DNA from: Labrys monachus
GTDB lineage: Bacteria; Pseudomonadota; Alphaproteobacteria; Rhizobiales; Labraceae
Reading direction: 5' to 3'
Length of the DNA: 64,000 nt
Assembly: GCF_030814655.1 (NCBI RefSeq)
Contig: NZ_JAUSVK010000001.1
Coordinates: forward strand, 2,065,501-2,129,500
Shown: one piece after another, positions 54,582-64,000 of the stretch
Numbering within the stretch: position 1 is the first letter of the stretch
Layout: the number at the start of each line of letters is the position of its first letter
Position numbers and translations under genes: made by a program
The notes under the pieces: generated by a model
The model's database searches: none
Told to the model about the DNA's origin: nothing
What the model saw: only the letters and a program-made list of their open reading frames with translations

Positions 54582-54881
54582 TCAGTCGAAGAGGCGTTCC
54601 CCCTGCTCGTCGACGAGTTGCCGGCCCTTGGCCAGGGAGAACTGCACGGCGTCGTCCAGGCTGGCGAAACGGTCGGCGCGAATGAATTTATGGCTCTTCG
54701 GCGTCCCGTTGACGTCCTTTTCGATCACGCCCGCGGTCTGGTACTGGCCGGCCTCCTTGTAGGGGGCGGCGCGGATGGTGAACCCCTTGTGTTCATGGCC
54801 TTCGGCTTCCGCGGGCTCGTCGGCCGCCGCCTCGCGGCGTCCGCCGAGGAGCGACGATATGGATTTGAGGAATGATGCCAT
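54582..54881 (-). CDS. hlyU: HlyU-family transcriptional activator
   Basis: 99 residues from the ATG at 54881 (MASFLKSISSLLGG); an in-frame ATG at 54914 is also open. The HlyU-type domain spans about 30-95, with GFTIRAAPYKEAGQYQTAGVIEKD (in part) and SHKFIRADRFASLDDAV. HlyU regulates haemolysin genes in Vibrio; in alphaproteobacteria the role is unknown and the domain is common near housekeeping genes. It lies downstream of the rpoD terminator on the same strand. Confidence 0.78.
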   Translation of the reverse strand: MASFLKSISSLLGGRREAAADEPAEAEGHEHKGFTIRAAPYKEAGQYQTAGVIEKDVNGTPKSHKFIRADRFASLDDAVQFSLAKGRQLVDEQGERLFD

Positions 54882-54989
54882 GATGCTGCCCCCTGTTCGG
54901 ATCGATCGACCCATAGAATAACCCTACCGTCATGGCTGCGCCAATGCCGGCCGCCGTCCCCCGCACACTCGACGCCAAACCCGCTCCAC

Positions 54990-55023
54990 AAAAAAGCCTT
55001 CTCCGATAATCCGGAGAAGGCTT
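54990..55023 (-). terminator. Rho-independent terminator of rpoD
   Basis: AAGCCTTCTCCG and CGGAGAAGGCTT form a perfect 12-bp stem with a 6-base loop, followed on the minus strand by a run of T. It lies 33 bp past the rpoD stop codon. Confidence 0.9.
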
Positions 55024-55055
55024 GGATGTTCCGGCCCAGGGCAGGGCGGGGTGGT

Positions 55056-57059
<2,004 letters not shown>

Positions 57060-57276
57060 CGTCGTTGTCCTCATCGCCTCGAACCGGCCAGCCTCCCGCA
57101 AGGACCGCTGGCTTAAGACCGCACCTTGTGCCACACCCGAAGGCATGGCCGGATTCCCTCCCGCAGAGGGATTGATCGCCAACACCAAAAAGGGCAGCGT
57201 CCGTTGTCCGGAGCCACCCGACTCGCTGTCGCACCATTGACGGGTAAACGCTAATCCGCCGTTAACCCTGCTCGAT

Positions 57277-57318
57277 CCGTTTTCCGGTCCGGCCGGCGAA
57301 AGCCGGACCGGAAAACGG
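57277..57318 (-). terminator. Perfect 17-bp hairpin between dnaG and rpoD
   Basis: CCGTTTTCCGGTCCGGC at 57277-57293 pairs without mismatch with 57302-57318 across an 8-base loop. It begins one base after the dnaG stop codon. There is no T-run, so it may be an attenuator, an RNase processing site or a stability element rather than a full terminator, which would allow rpoD to be read from upstream. Confidence 0.6.
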
Positions 57319-57319
57319 A

Positions 57320-59230
57320 CTACATGGCCCGTGCCGCACGTCCAGATGAAGCTCCGAACCCATCGATCGTCGCCTCCATGCCTTCCATCGCGGCAAGCTG
57401 GGCCTTGATCTCCGTCAGATGGGCGAAATTCTCTTGTGTGAAGTCCTGTTCGAGCGCGGCAGCGGCAAGCCTGAGCTCCTTATGTAACGTACGCGATTTG
57501 TGATGCAAGGTCACCACATGCATGAATCCCTGCTGAACATCGGAAAAAGCGGCGTCGTGGCGCACCCAGAAATGGGTCGGCGCACTCGCCGCGCTGATAT
57601 GAGCGAGCAGGCGCTCGAATCCGAGCACGTGCAGCTGCGCGGTGATCACAGGTGATTCGCGCTGGCCGTGGGCCGCGCAATCGATCAGCGCCTGGCGCAG
57701 GCGGTTGGCTTCCGCATTGTCGAATTCCAGCTCGGCCAGCGTCTCGCAATGATGATCGAGAAGTTCCGGATGCGCCACCAGGGCCGCGAGGATGAGCGCT
57801 TCCCGGGCGGGCAGCCCGCCATGGCCGCCGCGCACGCGGACGCTTTCCTTGACGCCGGGGGTGACGAGGCGGCCGAGGGGCGCCGCCTCGCGCCGGCCAT
57901 TGCCCTGCTGGCGCCATGGCTGCCTCTGCGTCCTGTCGAAGGAGCCTTGCGGCCCGCGGGCCGGGGCGAACAGGCCGCGCAGCCTCGTCTCCATGTCGGC
58001 GCGGTAGTGCTTGCGGACTGTTTCGTCGCGGATCGGGGCGAGCGCCTCCATCAAGCGGCGCTCGAGCGCGGCACGGGCCTCCGGCGTCGAGAGGTCGCCG
58101 TTCTCGGTCTCGCGGGCCCACAGGATGTCGGAGAGCGGCAGGGCCGCCTGCAGCACCTCGCCTACGGCGCCCGGTCCGGCCCGGCGCACCAGTTCGTCCG
58201 GGTCCTGCCCGTCGGGCAGCAGCGCGAAGCGGAGCGTCTTCGCCGGGCCGATCTGCGGCAGGGCGACGTCGACGGCGCGATAGGCGGCGCGGCGGCCCGC
58301 CTTGTCCCCGTCGAAGCACAGGACCGGCTCCTCGCTCAGGCGCCAGAGGAGGTTGAGCTGGTCTTCCGTCAGCGCCGTCCCGAGCGGGGCGACGGTATGG
58401 GGAAAACCGGCGACGCTCATCATGATGACGTCGACATAGCCTTCCACCGCGATGATGCCGCCCTTGTCATGGGCCGCCTTGCGGGCCTTGTGGTGGTTGT
58501 AGAGGCAGGAGCCCTTGTGGAAGAGCGGCGTTTCCGGCGAGTTCAGGTATTTGGCCTGGGCGTCCTTGTCCATGGCCCGGCCGCCGAAGGCGATCACGCT
58601 GCCGCGGGCGTCATGGATCGGGAACATCACCCGGTCGCGGAAGCGGTCATAGGGGACCTGGATATCCTCGCCATGGATGAGCAGGCCGGCCTCGATCATC
58701 GCGTCGCGGTCGACGCCCCGGGAGGCGAGGTGGTCGCGTAGCGCATATTTCTCGTTGGGCGAATAGCCGATGCCGAACTCGGCCTGGATCGCCGGCGTCA
58801 GGCCGCGATCGGCGAGATAGCCGCGCGCGGCCGCGCCCTCGCGCGCCTGCAGGCGGCCCTGGAAGAAGGCGGCGGCGAGATCGAGCACCTCGTGCAGGGA
58901 AGCGCGCCGCTCCTCGCGGACGACGTCCTCGGCCGTCATCTTCGGCAGGGCCACGCCGGCTTCGTCGGCGCAGCGGCCGACCGCCTCGGGGAAGGAAAGG
59001 CCCTCGACCTCCATCAGGAAGCGGAAGATGTCGCCATGCTTGCCGGAGGAGAAGCAGTGATAGAAGCCCTTCTGGTCGTTGACGTAGAAGGATGGCGTCT
59101 TCTCCGCGTTGAAGGGAGACAGGCCGCGCCACTCCCGGCCCTGCTTCCTGAGCTTGACGCGCTTGCCCACGACCGCGGACACCGGAAGGCGGGCGCGGAT
59201 CTCGTCGAGCAGGGCAGGCGGATATTTCAT
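57320..59230 (-). CDS. dnaG: DNA primase
   Basis: 636 residues. It makes RNA primers at the replication fork with DnaB helicase. The N-terminal zinc region (about 30-75) reads [20 protein letters not shown] and [12 protein letters not shown]; only one of the four CHC2 ligands survives, a clade feature of Hyphomicrobiales. The TOPRIM domain shows [13 protein letters not shown] and [14 protein letters not shown]. The C-terminal part (about 480-636) is the helicase-binding domain. Confidence 0.95.
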   Translation of the reverse strand: MKYPPALLDEIRARLPVSAVVGKRVKLRKQGREWRGLSPFNAEKTPSFYVNDQKGFYHCFSSGKHGDIFRFLMEVEGLSFPEAVGRCADEAGVALPKMTAEDVVREERRASLHEVLDLAAAFFQGRLQAREGAAARGYLADRGLTPAIQAEFGIGYSPNEKYALRDHLASRGVDRDAMIEAGLLIHGEDIQVPYDRFRDRVMFPIHDARGSVIAFGGRAMDKDAQAKYLNSPETPLFHKGSCLYNHHKARKAAHDKGGIIAVEGYVDVIMMSVAGFPHTVAPLGTALTEDQLNLLWRLSEEPVLCFDGDKAGRRAAYRAVDVALPQIGPAKTLRFALLPDGQDPDELVRRAGPGAVGEVLQAALPLSDILWARETENGDLSTPEARAALERRLMEALAPIRDETVRKHYRADMETRLRGLFAPARGPQGSFDRTQRQPWRQQGNGRREAAPLGRLVTPGVKESVRVRGGHGGLPAREALILAALVAHPELLDHHCETLAELEFDNAEANRLRQALIDCAAHGQRESPVITAQLHVLGFERLLAHISAASAPTHFWVRHDAAFSDVQQGFMHVVTLHHKSRTLHKELRLAAAALEQDFTQENFAHLTEIKAQLAAMEGMEATIDGFGASSGRAARAM

Positions 59231-59374
59231 GGCTTCAATCTGAGGATGGGCGCTGCGTTGGCAAGGTGCATGGAGGGCATGCTCCTCGCCGGATGTTTCG
59301 AGGATACCAGATATCAGCCGATGACGTCGCCGTCCTTCGCGTTCGCTCCCCTCAATCGGGGCCGCCGGCAGCCT

Positions 59375-60352
59375 TCATCGATGGTTCTGGGAACCACCGC
59401 CGATACGCCCGGATCGGATGGGCGGCAAGTGCGGATCGCCGATCTCGGCCGCCGTCTGCTTGAAGATGCCTCTGAGCCAGGCCAGCAAGCGGTCGTTCTT
59501 GCGGGCCGCAGGCCAGACCATGGTGAGGGGCAGGGCTGTCCTTTCCAGCGGCGGTTCGGCGAGGACGAGATCGAAAGCGTCCGCGAACCGGCGCGCGAAG
59601 GCGCGCGACAGCGTCGTCACCATGTCGGTCCTCGCCACCACCGCCAGGGCGGCGGTGAAATGCGGGGTCGTCAGGGCGACGCGCCGTTCGAGGCCGGCGG
59701 CCGCCAGCGTCGAATCGGCTTCGGTATGGCCGTCGCCGAAGATCGACACGGTGACGTGCGAGAAGCGCGCATAGTCGGCCAGGCTCGGCGCCGGGTTTCG
59801 AGCCGCGGGATGGCCGCGACGCATGACCAAAGCGAGGCTGTCCTCCAGCAGCAATTCGCTGTGCGCCCCGGCCGGCAGCGGATAGGTGGCGAGCGAAAAC
59901 GTCATGTCGATCTCGCCTGCCTGCATGCGGCTTGCGATATCCGGGCCGAGCGGCATTGCGCGCAAGTCGACCTCAGGCGCTTCCTTCATCAGCCGCGCCA
60001 TGACCCCGGGAAAGAACAGCGCGGTCTGCGAATCGACCGCGGCGATGCGGATCGTGCGCCGTTCCGATGCCGGGTCGAAGCGCGGTTCCGCCACGACATC
60101 GCCGATATCGGCAAGGATGGCGTGGATTCTCGGCGCAAGAGCCTCCGCCCGGGCGGTCAGCACCATGCCGGCTCCGGATCGGAGCATCAACTCGTCGCCG
60201 AAGAGATGGCGCAGCCTGTCGAGCGCCCGGCTCATGGCCGGCTGGCTCAGGCCAATGTCCCGCGCCGCCCGGCTGACGCTGCGATGGGCCAGAAGCGCAC
60301 CCAGCGCCGTGAGCAGGTTGAGGTCGATCGCTTTCAGATGCACGTCGCGCAT
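59375..60352 (-). CDS. LysR-family transcriptional regulator
   Basis: 325 residues from the ATG at 60352 (MRDVHLKAIDLNLL); an ATG six codons upstream is also possible. The N-terminal winged helix has RSVSRAARDIGLSQPAMSRALDRLR (in part). The effector-binding domain spans about 90-310. It is divergent from the NAD-dependent epimerase gene 74 bp away, the usual arrangement when a LysR protein regulates its neighbour. Confidence 0.88.
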   Translation of the reverse strand: MRDVHLKAIDLNLLTALGALLAHRSVSRAARDIGLSQPAMSRALDRLRHLFGDELMLRSGAGMVLTARAEALAPRIHAILADIGDVVAEPRFDPASERRTIRIAAVDSQTALFFPGVMARLMKEAPEVDLRAMPLGPDIASRMQAGEIDMTFSLATYPLPAGAHSELLLEDSLALVMRRGHPAARNPAPSLADYARFSHVTVSIFGDGHTEADSTLAAAGLERRVALTTPHFTAALAVVARTDMVTTLSRAFARRFADAFDLVLAEPPLERTALPLTMVWPAARKNDRLLAWLRGIFKQTAAEIGDPHLPPIRSGRIGGGSQNHR

Positions 60353-60426
60353 ATGGTAGATATAAACCATGCATTGGAATTATGATAGGACACCCTGTAT
60401 CGCTTCTCCCACCAAAGGAGGCGATC

Positions 60427-61365
60427 ATGCCGGAGAAAATTCTGATCCTGGGTTACGGCCCGATTGGCCAGGCCATCGTGCAGCAGCTTGCGGCAGCGGG
60501 TCGCACATCGACCATCGTGCAGCGCAGGCGGCCGGAAAACCTGCCCGAGGGCGCAGTGTTCGAGGCGTGCGACGCGCTCGATGGCCCGGCGTTGCGCCGT
60601 GTCGTCCAGGGCGCGAGCGCGGTGGTCTGCACGATCGGCCTCGCCTATGATTCCGCCGTCTGGGAAAAGAGCTGGCCCCGGCTCATGACCAACATGCTCG
60701 ACGCCTGCGAGGCCGCCGGAGCGCGTCTCGTCTTCATCGACAATGTCTATATGTACGGGCCGCAGGACGCCCCGCTGACGGAGGACCTGCCGATGGCCGC
60801 GACAGGCCGCAAGGGCAAGGTCCGTGCCGCCATCACGCGGCAATGGCAGGCCAGCTACAAGGCGGGGCGTGTCAGGACCGCAGCCCTCCGCGCCCCGGAT
60901 TTCTACGGTCCCGGCACCACGCTGTCGATCTTCGGCGACGCCACCATCGGCGCCCTCGCCAAGGGAAGGACCGCCCAGCTCGTCGTCGCGCCGGATGCGC
61001 CGCACGCGCTCGCCTATGTGCCGGACATCGCGCGAGCCGCCATCCTGCTGCTCGACGCGCCGGATGACGCCTACGGCCAGATCTGGCATGCGCCCTGCGC
61101 GCCCGCCCGGGCGCCGCGCGAACTTCTCGGCATGGCGGCCTCGCGGCTGGGTGTCGGGCTGCGGTTGATGGCGCTGCCGGGATGGCTGATGCCGCTGCTC
61201 GGCCTGTTCATGCCTTTCCTGCGCGAATGGCACGAAACCTATTTCCAGCACGACCGGCCTTTCCGGGTCGACAGCCGGAAATTCGAACAGCGCTTCGGCG
61301 TGCAGCCGACCCCGCTGGAGGAAGGGATCGAAGCCACGGCCGAGAGCTTTCGCAGACCGCATTAG
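60427..61365 (+). CDS. NAD-dependent epimerase/dehydratase family protein
   Basis: 312 residues from the ATG at 60427, preceded by a near-perfect AAAGGAGG. The extended-SDR Rossmann motif is GYGPIGQAIVQQL, and the central VFIDNVYMYG corresponds to the catalytic YxxxK region of this group, with the Tyr but no clear Lys at +4. It may act on a nucleotide sugar or a small ketone; the substrate is unknown. Control by the divergent LysR regulator is likely. Confidence 0.8.
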   Translation: MPEKILILGYGPIGQAIVQQLAAAGRTSTIVQRRRPENLPEGAVFEACDALDGPALRRVVQGASAVVCTIGLAYDSAVWEKSWPRLMTNMLDACEAAGARLVFIDNVYMYGPQDAPLTEDLPMAATGRKGKVRAAITRQWQASYKAGRVRTAALRAPDFYGPGTTLSIFGDATIGALAKGRTAQLVVAPDAPHALAYVPDIARAAILLLDAPDDAYGQIWHAPCAPARAPRELLGMAASRLGVGLRLMALPGWLMPLLGLFMPFLREWHETYFQHDRPFRVDSRKFEQRFGVQPTPLEEGIEATAESFRRPH

Positions 61366-61534
61366 CCGATGGTATCGACACCTCACCGGACATCTTCCGG
61401 ATCCTCGTCGTGCGGACGACGAAGCGGAGTCCGGCGAAAGACGGGATGCCAAAGACGCCGCGTCGATCGCATCCCAGCCCGCGGCGAAGACGTCATAGGC
61501 GCTGACGCGCGTCCTCCCACGACCTCAGGTCAGG

Positions 61535-62671
61535 CTATTGCCCGAGCACGGCCTGGCCGAGCCGCAGCGGGGTCTGGAGGATGGTGCCGGCGGTGTTGAC
61601 GACGAAGAGGCCGGTGCGCGAGACCGGGTTGCCGCGGGCCGCCGCGGCGTCGTTCCTGGCCACTTCGCTCAGCGCCGGCAGGATGCTGACGAATTTGCCG
61701 TGATTCATTGCATCGAGGCTCTTGGTGTCCGACATGTCGATCACGCGCAGGTTGTAACGGGTCATCGCCTCCTGCGCCTTCGGGGTATCGGCGAGCGCAT
61801 TGCCGAGGCGCGGCAGGTCGCCCGCGATGCGCTGCGAGGCGCCGAGGGCGCGGTCGTCCCGCGATATGCCGATGGTGATCGGCTCGTTCAACTTGCCGAT
61901 CGCGTCGATCTGCGTCCTGAAGACGTCGACGTCGATGTCGGGCGACATCAGGAAGACTTCGCCGAGCTTCGGGAGAAAAGCCGACCCGCCGCGTATCTTC
62001 GCCTGGCGCAGGGTTTCGACCGCCAGCCAGTTGCCCATGCTGTGCGCGATGATGTGGATGCGCTTGACGCCCGGGGTGCGGGCGAGATCATTGAGGAATT
62101 CCTCGAAATAATCCCGCGAATAGGTACTGGCCTCGCGGTCGGCGACATAGCCCGTCAGCGTGCCGAGCGAAGGCCATGCGAACCCCACGACCGTGCCTGG
62201 AAAGCCGCTGTCGCGGCTGAGTTCGGCGACCCGGTAGACGGCTTCCTGGTAATTGGTGTTGTAGCCGTGTACGAAGACGGCGACTTCGCCGCTTTTCCGG
62301 CCGTTGAGCAGCGCCTTGCTGAAGCCCGCTTCGTCCAGCGCGCCGGAGTTGAGCACGACGAAATTGCGGGCGGGGTCGCCCGGCGCCTCGCTCGGCCATT
62401 CGATCTGCCCCTCGACATGGGTGGGGGGTATGGAGATCGAATATTGCTCGTAGCTCAGCCCGAAATTGCGCTTGTCCGTGAAGTCCCGCCGGTCGACGGT
62501 CGAGCGCTGGCGGGTCGTCGCCATCAGCACCCTGACCGGTGTGCCCACGCCCGCGGCGTCGGCGACGGGGTGCAGCAGCCGCGGGCCGGGCCGGTCGGCA
62601 CAGGCCGCAAGGCAGGCGACGAGAGCCAGGGCGGCCGCTGCCAGCCGGAACATTCGGATGAAGGACGCCAT
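61535..62671 (-). CDS. Lipoprotein alpha/beta hydrolase (DUF900 family)
   Basis: 378 residues from the ATG at 62671; an ATG six codons upstream is less likely. The signal peptide ends in the lipobox LAAC with the lipid-carrying Cys24, so it is a membrane lipoprotein. The alpha/beta-hydrolase core shows VFVHGYNTNYQEAVYR and the nucleophile elbow HIIAHSMGNWL. The family is annotated as esterase/lipase superfamily without a defined substrate. It stands alone, convergent with the epimerase gene. Confidence 0.82.
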   Translation of the reverse strand: MASFIRMFRLAAAALALVACLAACADRPGPRLLHPVADAAGVGTPVRVLMATTRQRSTVDRRDFTDKRNFGLSYEQYSISIPPTHVEGQIEWPSEAPGDPARNFVVLNSGALDEAGFSKALLNGRKSGEVAVFVHGYNTNYQEAVYRVAELSRDSGFPGTVVGFAWPSLGTLTGYVADREASTYSRDYFEEFLNDLARTPGVKRIHIIAHSMGNWLAVETLRQAKIRGGSAFLPKLGEVFLMSPDIDVDVFRTQIDAIGKLNEPITIGISRDDRALGASQRIAGDLPRLGNALADTPKAQEAMTRYNLRVIDMSDTKSLDAMNHGKFVSILPALSEVARNDAAAARGNPVSRTGLFVVNTAGTILQTPLRLGQAVLGQ

Positions 62672-62808
62672 GCCTGCCTCTGACCGCAACCGCCGGACAG
62701 TCTAGCTGTAGCTGCGGCAACAAGGAAGGGCGCCCCGGGATCGTCGATTGCCGCGGGTGTGCGCCGCAGGGGCCGTCCCGGGCCGCCGCGCCGGTGCGGG
62801 AGAGGCCT

Positions 62809-63270
62809 CTACCCGCCGAGGGCTTCCTTGACGAGCGGGCCGGTCCTGGAAAAATCCATCTGGCCGGCGAAGCGCTCCTTCAGCGCGGCCATCACCTTGC
62901 CCATGTCCTTCATGCCGGCGGCGCCCGTTTCGGCCACGACCGCGGCGATGGCGGCCCTGGTCTCGGCGGCATCCATCTGCTTGGGCAGGAAGGAGGAGAT
63001 GACCTCGATCTCGGCTTTCGCCTGCTCGGCGAGCTCGGCACGGCCGGCCTTGATCGCGGTCTCCTGCGATTCCTGGGCTTGCTTGATCATCTTCTGCAGC
63101 ATGGAGAGGATTTCGCCGTCGGGAATGCGGCCGTCATGCTCTCCGCCGCGAGCGGCGATGTCGCGATCCTTCAGAGCGGCCGTGATCAGGCGGACGACGG
63201 AAAGACGCGGCTTGTCGCCGGCCTTCATGGCTTCCTTGACGGCGTTGTTGAAGTCTTCGCGCAAAGGCAT
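62809..63270 (-). CDS. yqeY: GatB/YqeY domain protein
   Basis: 153 residues, full length for YqeY. Helical N-terminal half (MPLREDFNNAVKEAMKAGD) and the tail domain similar to GatB/GatE (MKDMGKVMAALKERFAGQMDF). It is thought to assist tRNA-dependent amidation or bind tRNA, but its role is not settled. Divergent from carA across 241 bp, the conserved Hyphomicrobiales arrangement near dnaG and rpoD. Confidence 0.92.
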   Translation of the reverse strand: MPLREDFNNAVKEAMKAGDKPRLSVVRLITAALKDRDIAARGGEHDGRIPDGEILSMLQKMIKQAQESQETAIKAGRAELAEQAKAEIEVISSFLPKQMDAAETRAAIAAVVAETGAAGMKDMGKVMAALKERFAGQMDFSRTGPLVKEALGG

Positions 63271-63511
63271 TGTCGGGACCTTCCTGATCTAAGATTTGGT
63301 TCGTAGGGGGCACGACGCTGGGAACTATTTCACGACGCCATTGCAAGCTACTGTTTCTTCTTGCAATTCCGCTTCATGCAAAGGGTTGACGGCAAGCCGT
63401 CCCATCCCTAATTTCCGCCGCGACTGCCGGGCCGGCCGGTTTCTGCCGCCGCCATCGAACCGGCACTTAAGATGAAAATGACCGTCACACAAGCTAGGAC
63501 GCGCGATCACC

Positions 63512-64000
63512 ATGGAAAATGGCTGGATTGAACCCAAAGCCACGGCTCTCCTCGTGCTTGCCGACGGCACCGTGCTGGAAGGGATCGGCCTGGGCGCCGT
63601 CACCAAGGCCGCGGGCGAATTGTGCTTCAATACCGCGATGACGGGCTATGAGGAGATCCTGACCGATCCTTCCTATGCCGGCCAGATCATCACCTTCACC
63701 TTTCCCCATATCGGCAATGTCGGCGTCAACGATGAGGATATCGAGACGGTGAACATGGCCGCCTCCTCCGGCGTGCGCGGCATCGTGCTGCATGCGCCGA
63801 TCACCGAGCCTGCCAATTACCGCGCCAGCCGCCACCTCGACGCCTGGCTGAAGGCCCGCAACATCGCCGGTATCGCCGGCATCGACACGCGGGCCCTGAC
63901 GGCCCGCATCCGCGAGGGCGGCATGCCGAACGCGGTGCTGGCCTTCGATCCCGACGGGGATTTCGACGTCGAGGCCCTGAAGCGCGAGGCGGCGGGGCTG
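63512..64000 (+). CDS. carA: Carbamoyl-phosphate synthase small subunit (partial)
   Basis: The first 163 residues are present; the gene runs off the right edge. It starts at the ATG at 63512 (MENGWIEPKATALLVLADGT). Conserved text includes GELCFNTAMTGYEEILTDPSYAGQI (in part) and GIAGIDTRALTARIREGG, the N-terminal domain of CarA. The glutaminase domain is beyond the window. It supplies carbamoyl phosphate for arginine and pyrimidine synthesis. Confidence 0.95.
   Translation, partial: MENGWIEPKATALLVLADGTVLEGIGLGAVTKAAGELCFNTAMTGYEEILTDPSYAGQIITFTFPHIGNVGVNDEDIETVNMAASSGVRGIVLHAPITEPANYRASRHLDAWLKARNIAGIAGIDTRALTARIREGGMPNAVLAFDPDGDFDVEALKREAAGL

Overview
The window is a high-GC chromosomal segment of an alphaproteobacterium, most likely of the order Hyphomicrobiales (Rhizobiales). 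The evidence is the housekeeping block at the right end (carA, yqeY, dnaG, rpoD), a DnaG primase with the reduced zinc motif seen in that order, a VirA/VirG-type two-component pair, SD-led operons and frequent GTG/TTG starts. Genus cannot be read from the sequence.

Layout. (1) 0-7 kb: a QseC/QseB-type sensor kinase and response regulator bracket a cytochrome c', a cytochrome b561, a GtrA-type flippase, a GtrB-like glycosyltransferase and a GT-C (ArnT-like) membrane glycosyltransferase. Two intergenic sites with the same TGACAG-N5-TGACAG repeat tie the two divergent target operons into one probable regulon. (2) 7-14 kb: a short-chain dehydrogenase, then a sulfonate-type ABC transporter with an FMN-dependent NtaA/SnaA/DszA-type monooxygenase, and a GlxA-type AraC regulator. 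(3) 14-23 kb: a sugar operon with an RbsB/RbsA/RbsC-like transporter, aldehyde dehydrogenase, xylulokinase-family kinase, HAD phosphatase, RpiR regulator and RpiA; two HexR-like operator sites precede the transporter and the dehydrogenase. (4) 23.6-28.6 kb: an orphan SARP/BTAD regulator, a persulfide dioxygenase-rhodanese fusion with a 1-Cys peroxiredoxin, and an Xre/RES toxin-antitoxin pair. (5) 28.7-42.3 kb: a complete respiratory nitrate reductase locus (Crp/Fnr regulator, fused NarK1-NarK2, NarGHJI, PpiC isomerase, a small unknown protein, MoeA, DUF2478), with a perfect CRP-like palindrome and an FNR-like box in the divergent promoter.

(6) 42.3-51.9 kb is the least conventional part. A VirA-like hybrid kinase with a degenerate receiver and a VirG-like regulator surround a DUF1127 protein, a di-haem cytochrome c peroxidase, a cyclase-family hydrolase and a GT1 glycosyltransferase. 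Two copies of a promoter-leader module (about 42604-42699 and 46346-46441) flank the kinase gene. Each has GTAACC-N14-CGAA, a 5' CCCG/CGGG hairpin and a stem that pairs with the Shine-Dalgarno, and the inner stem shows a compensatory change between copies. A third copy of the promoter alone precedes the glycosyltransferase, and vir-box-like dodecamers lie upstream of three genes.

(7) 52-54.3 kb: a Fic protein and the frameshifted C-terminus of a large serine recombinase abut tRNA-Arg(ACG), suggesting a decayed integrated element. (8) 54.5-64 kb: HlyU, rpoD, dnaG, a LysR regulator with a divergent NAD-dependent epimerase, a lipoprotein alpha/beta hydrolase, yqeY and the start of carA.
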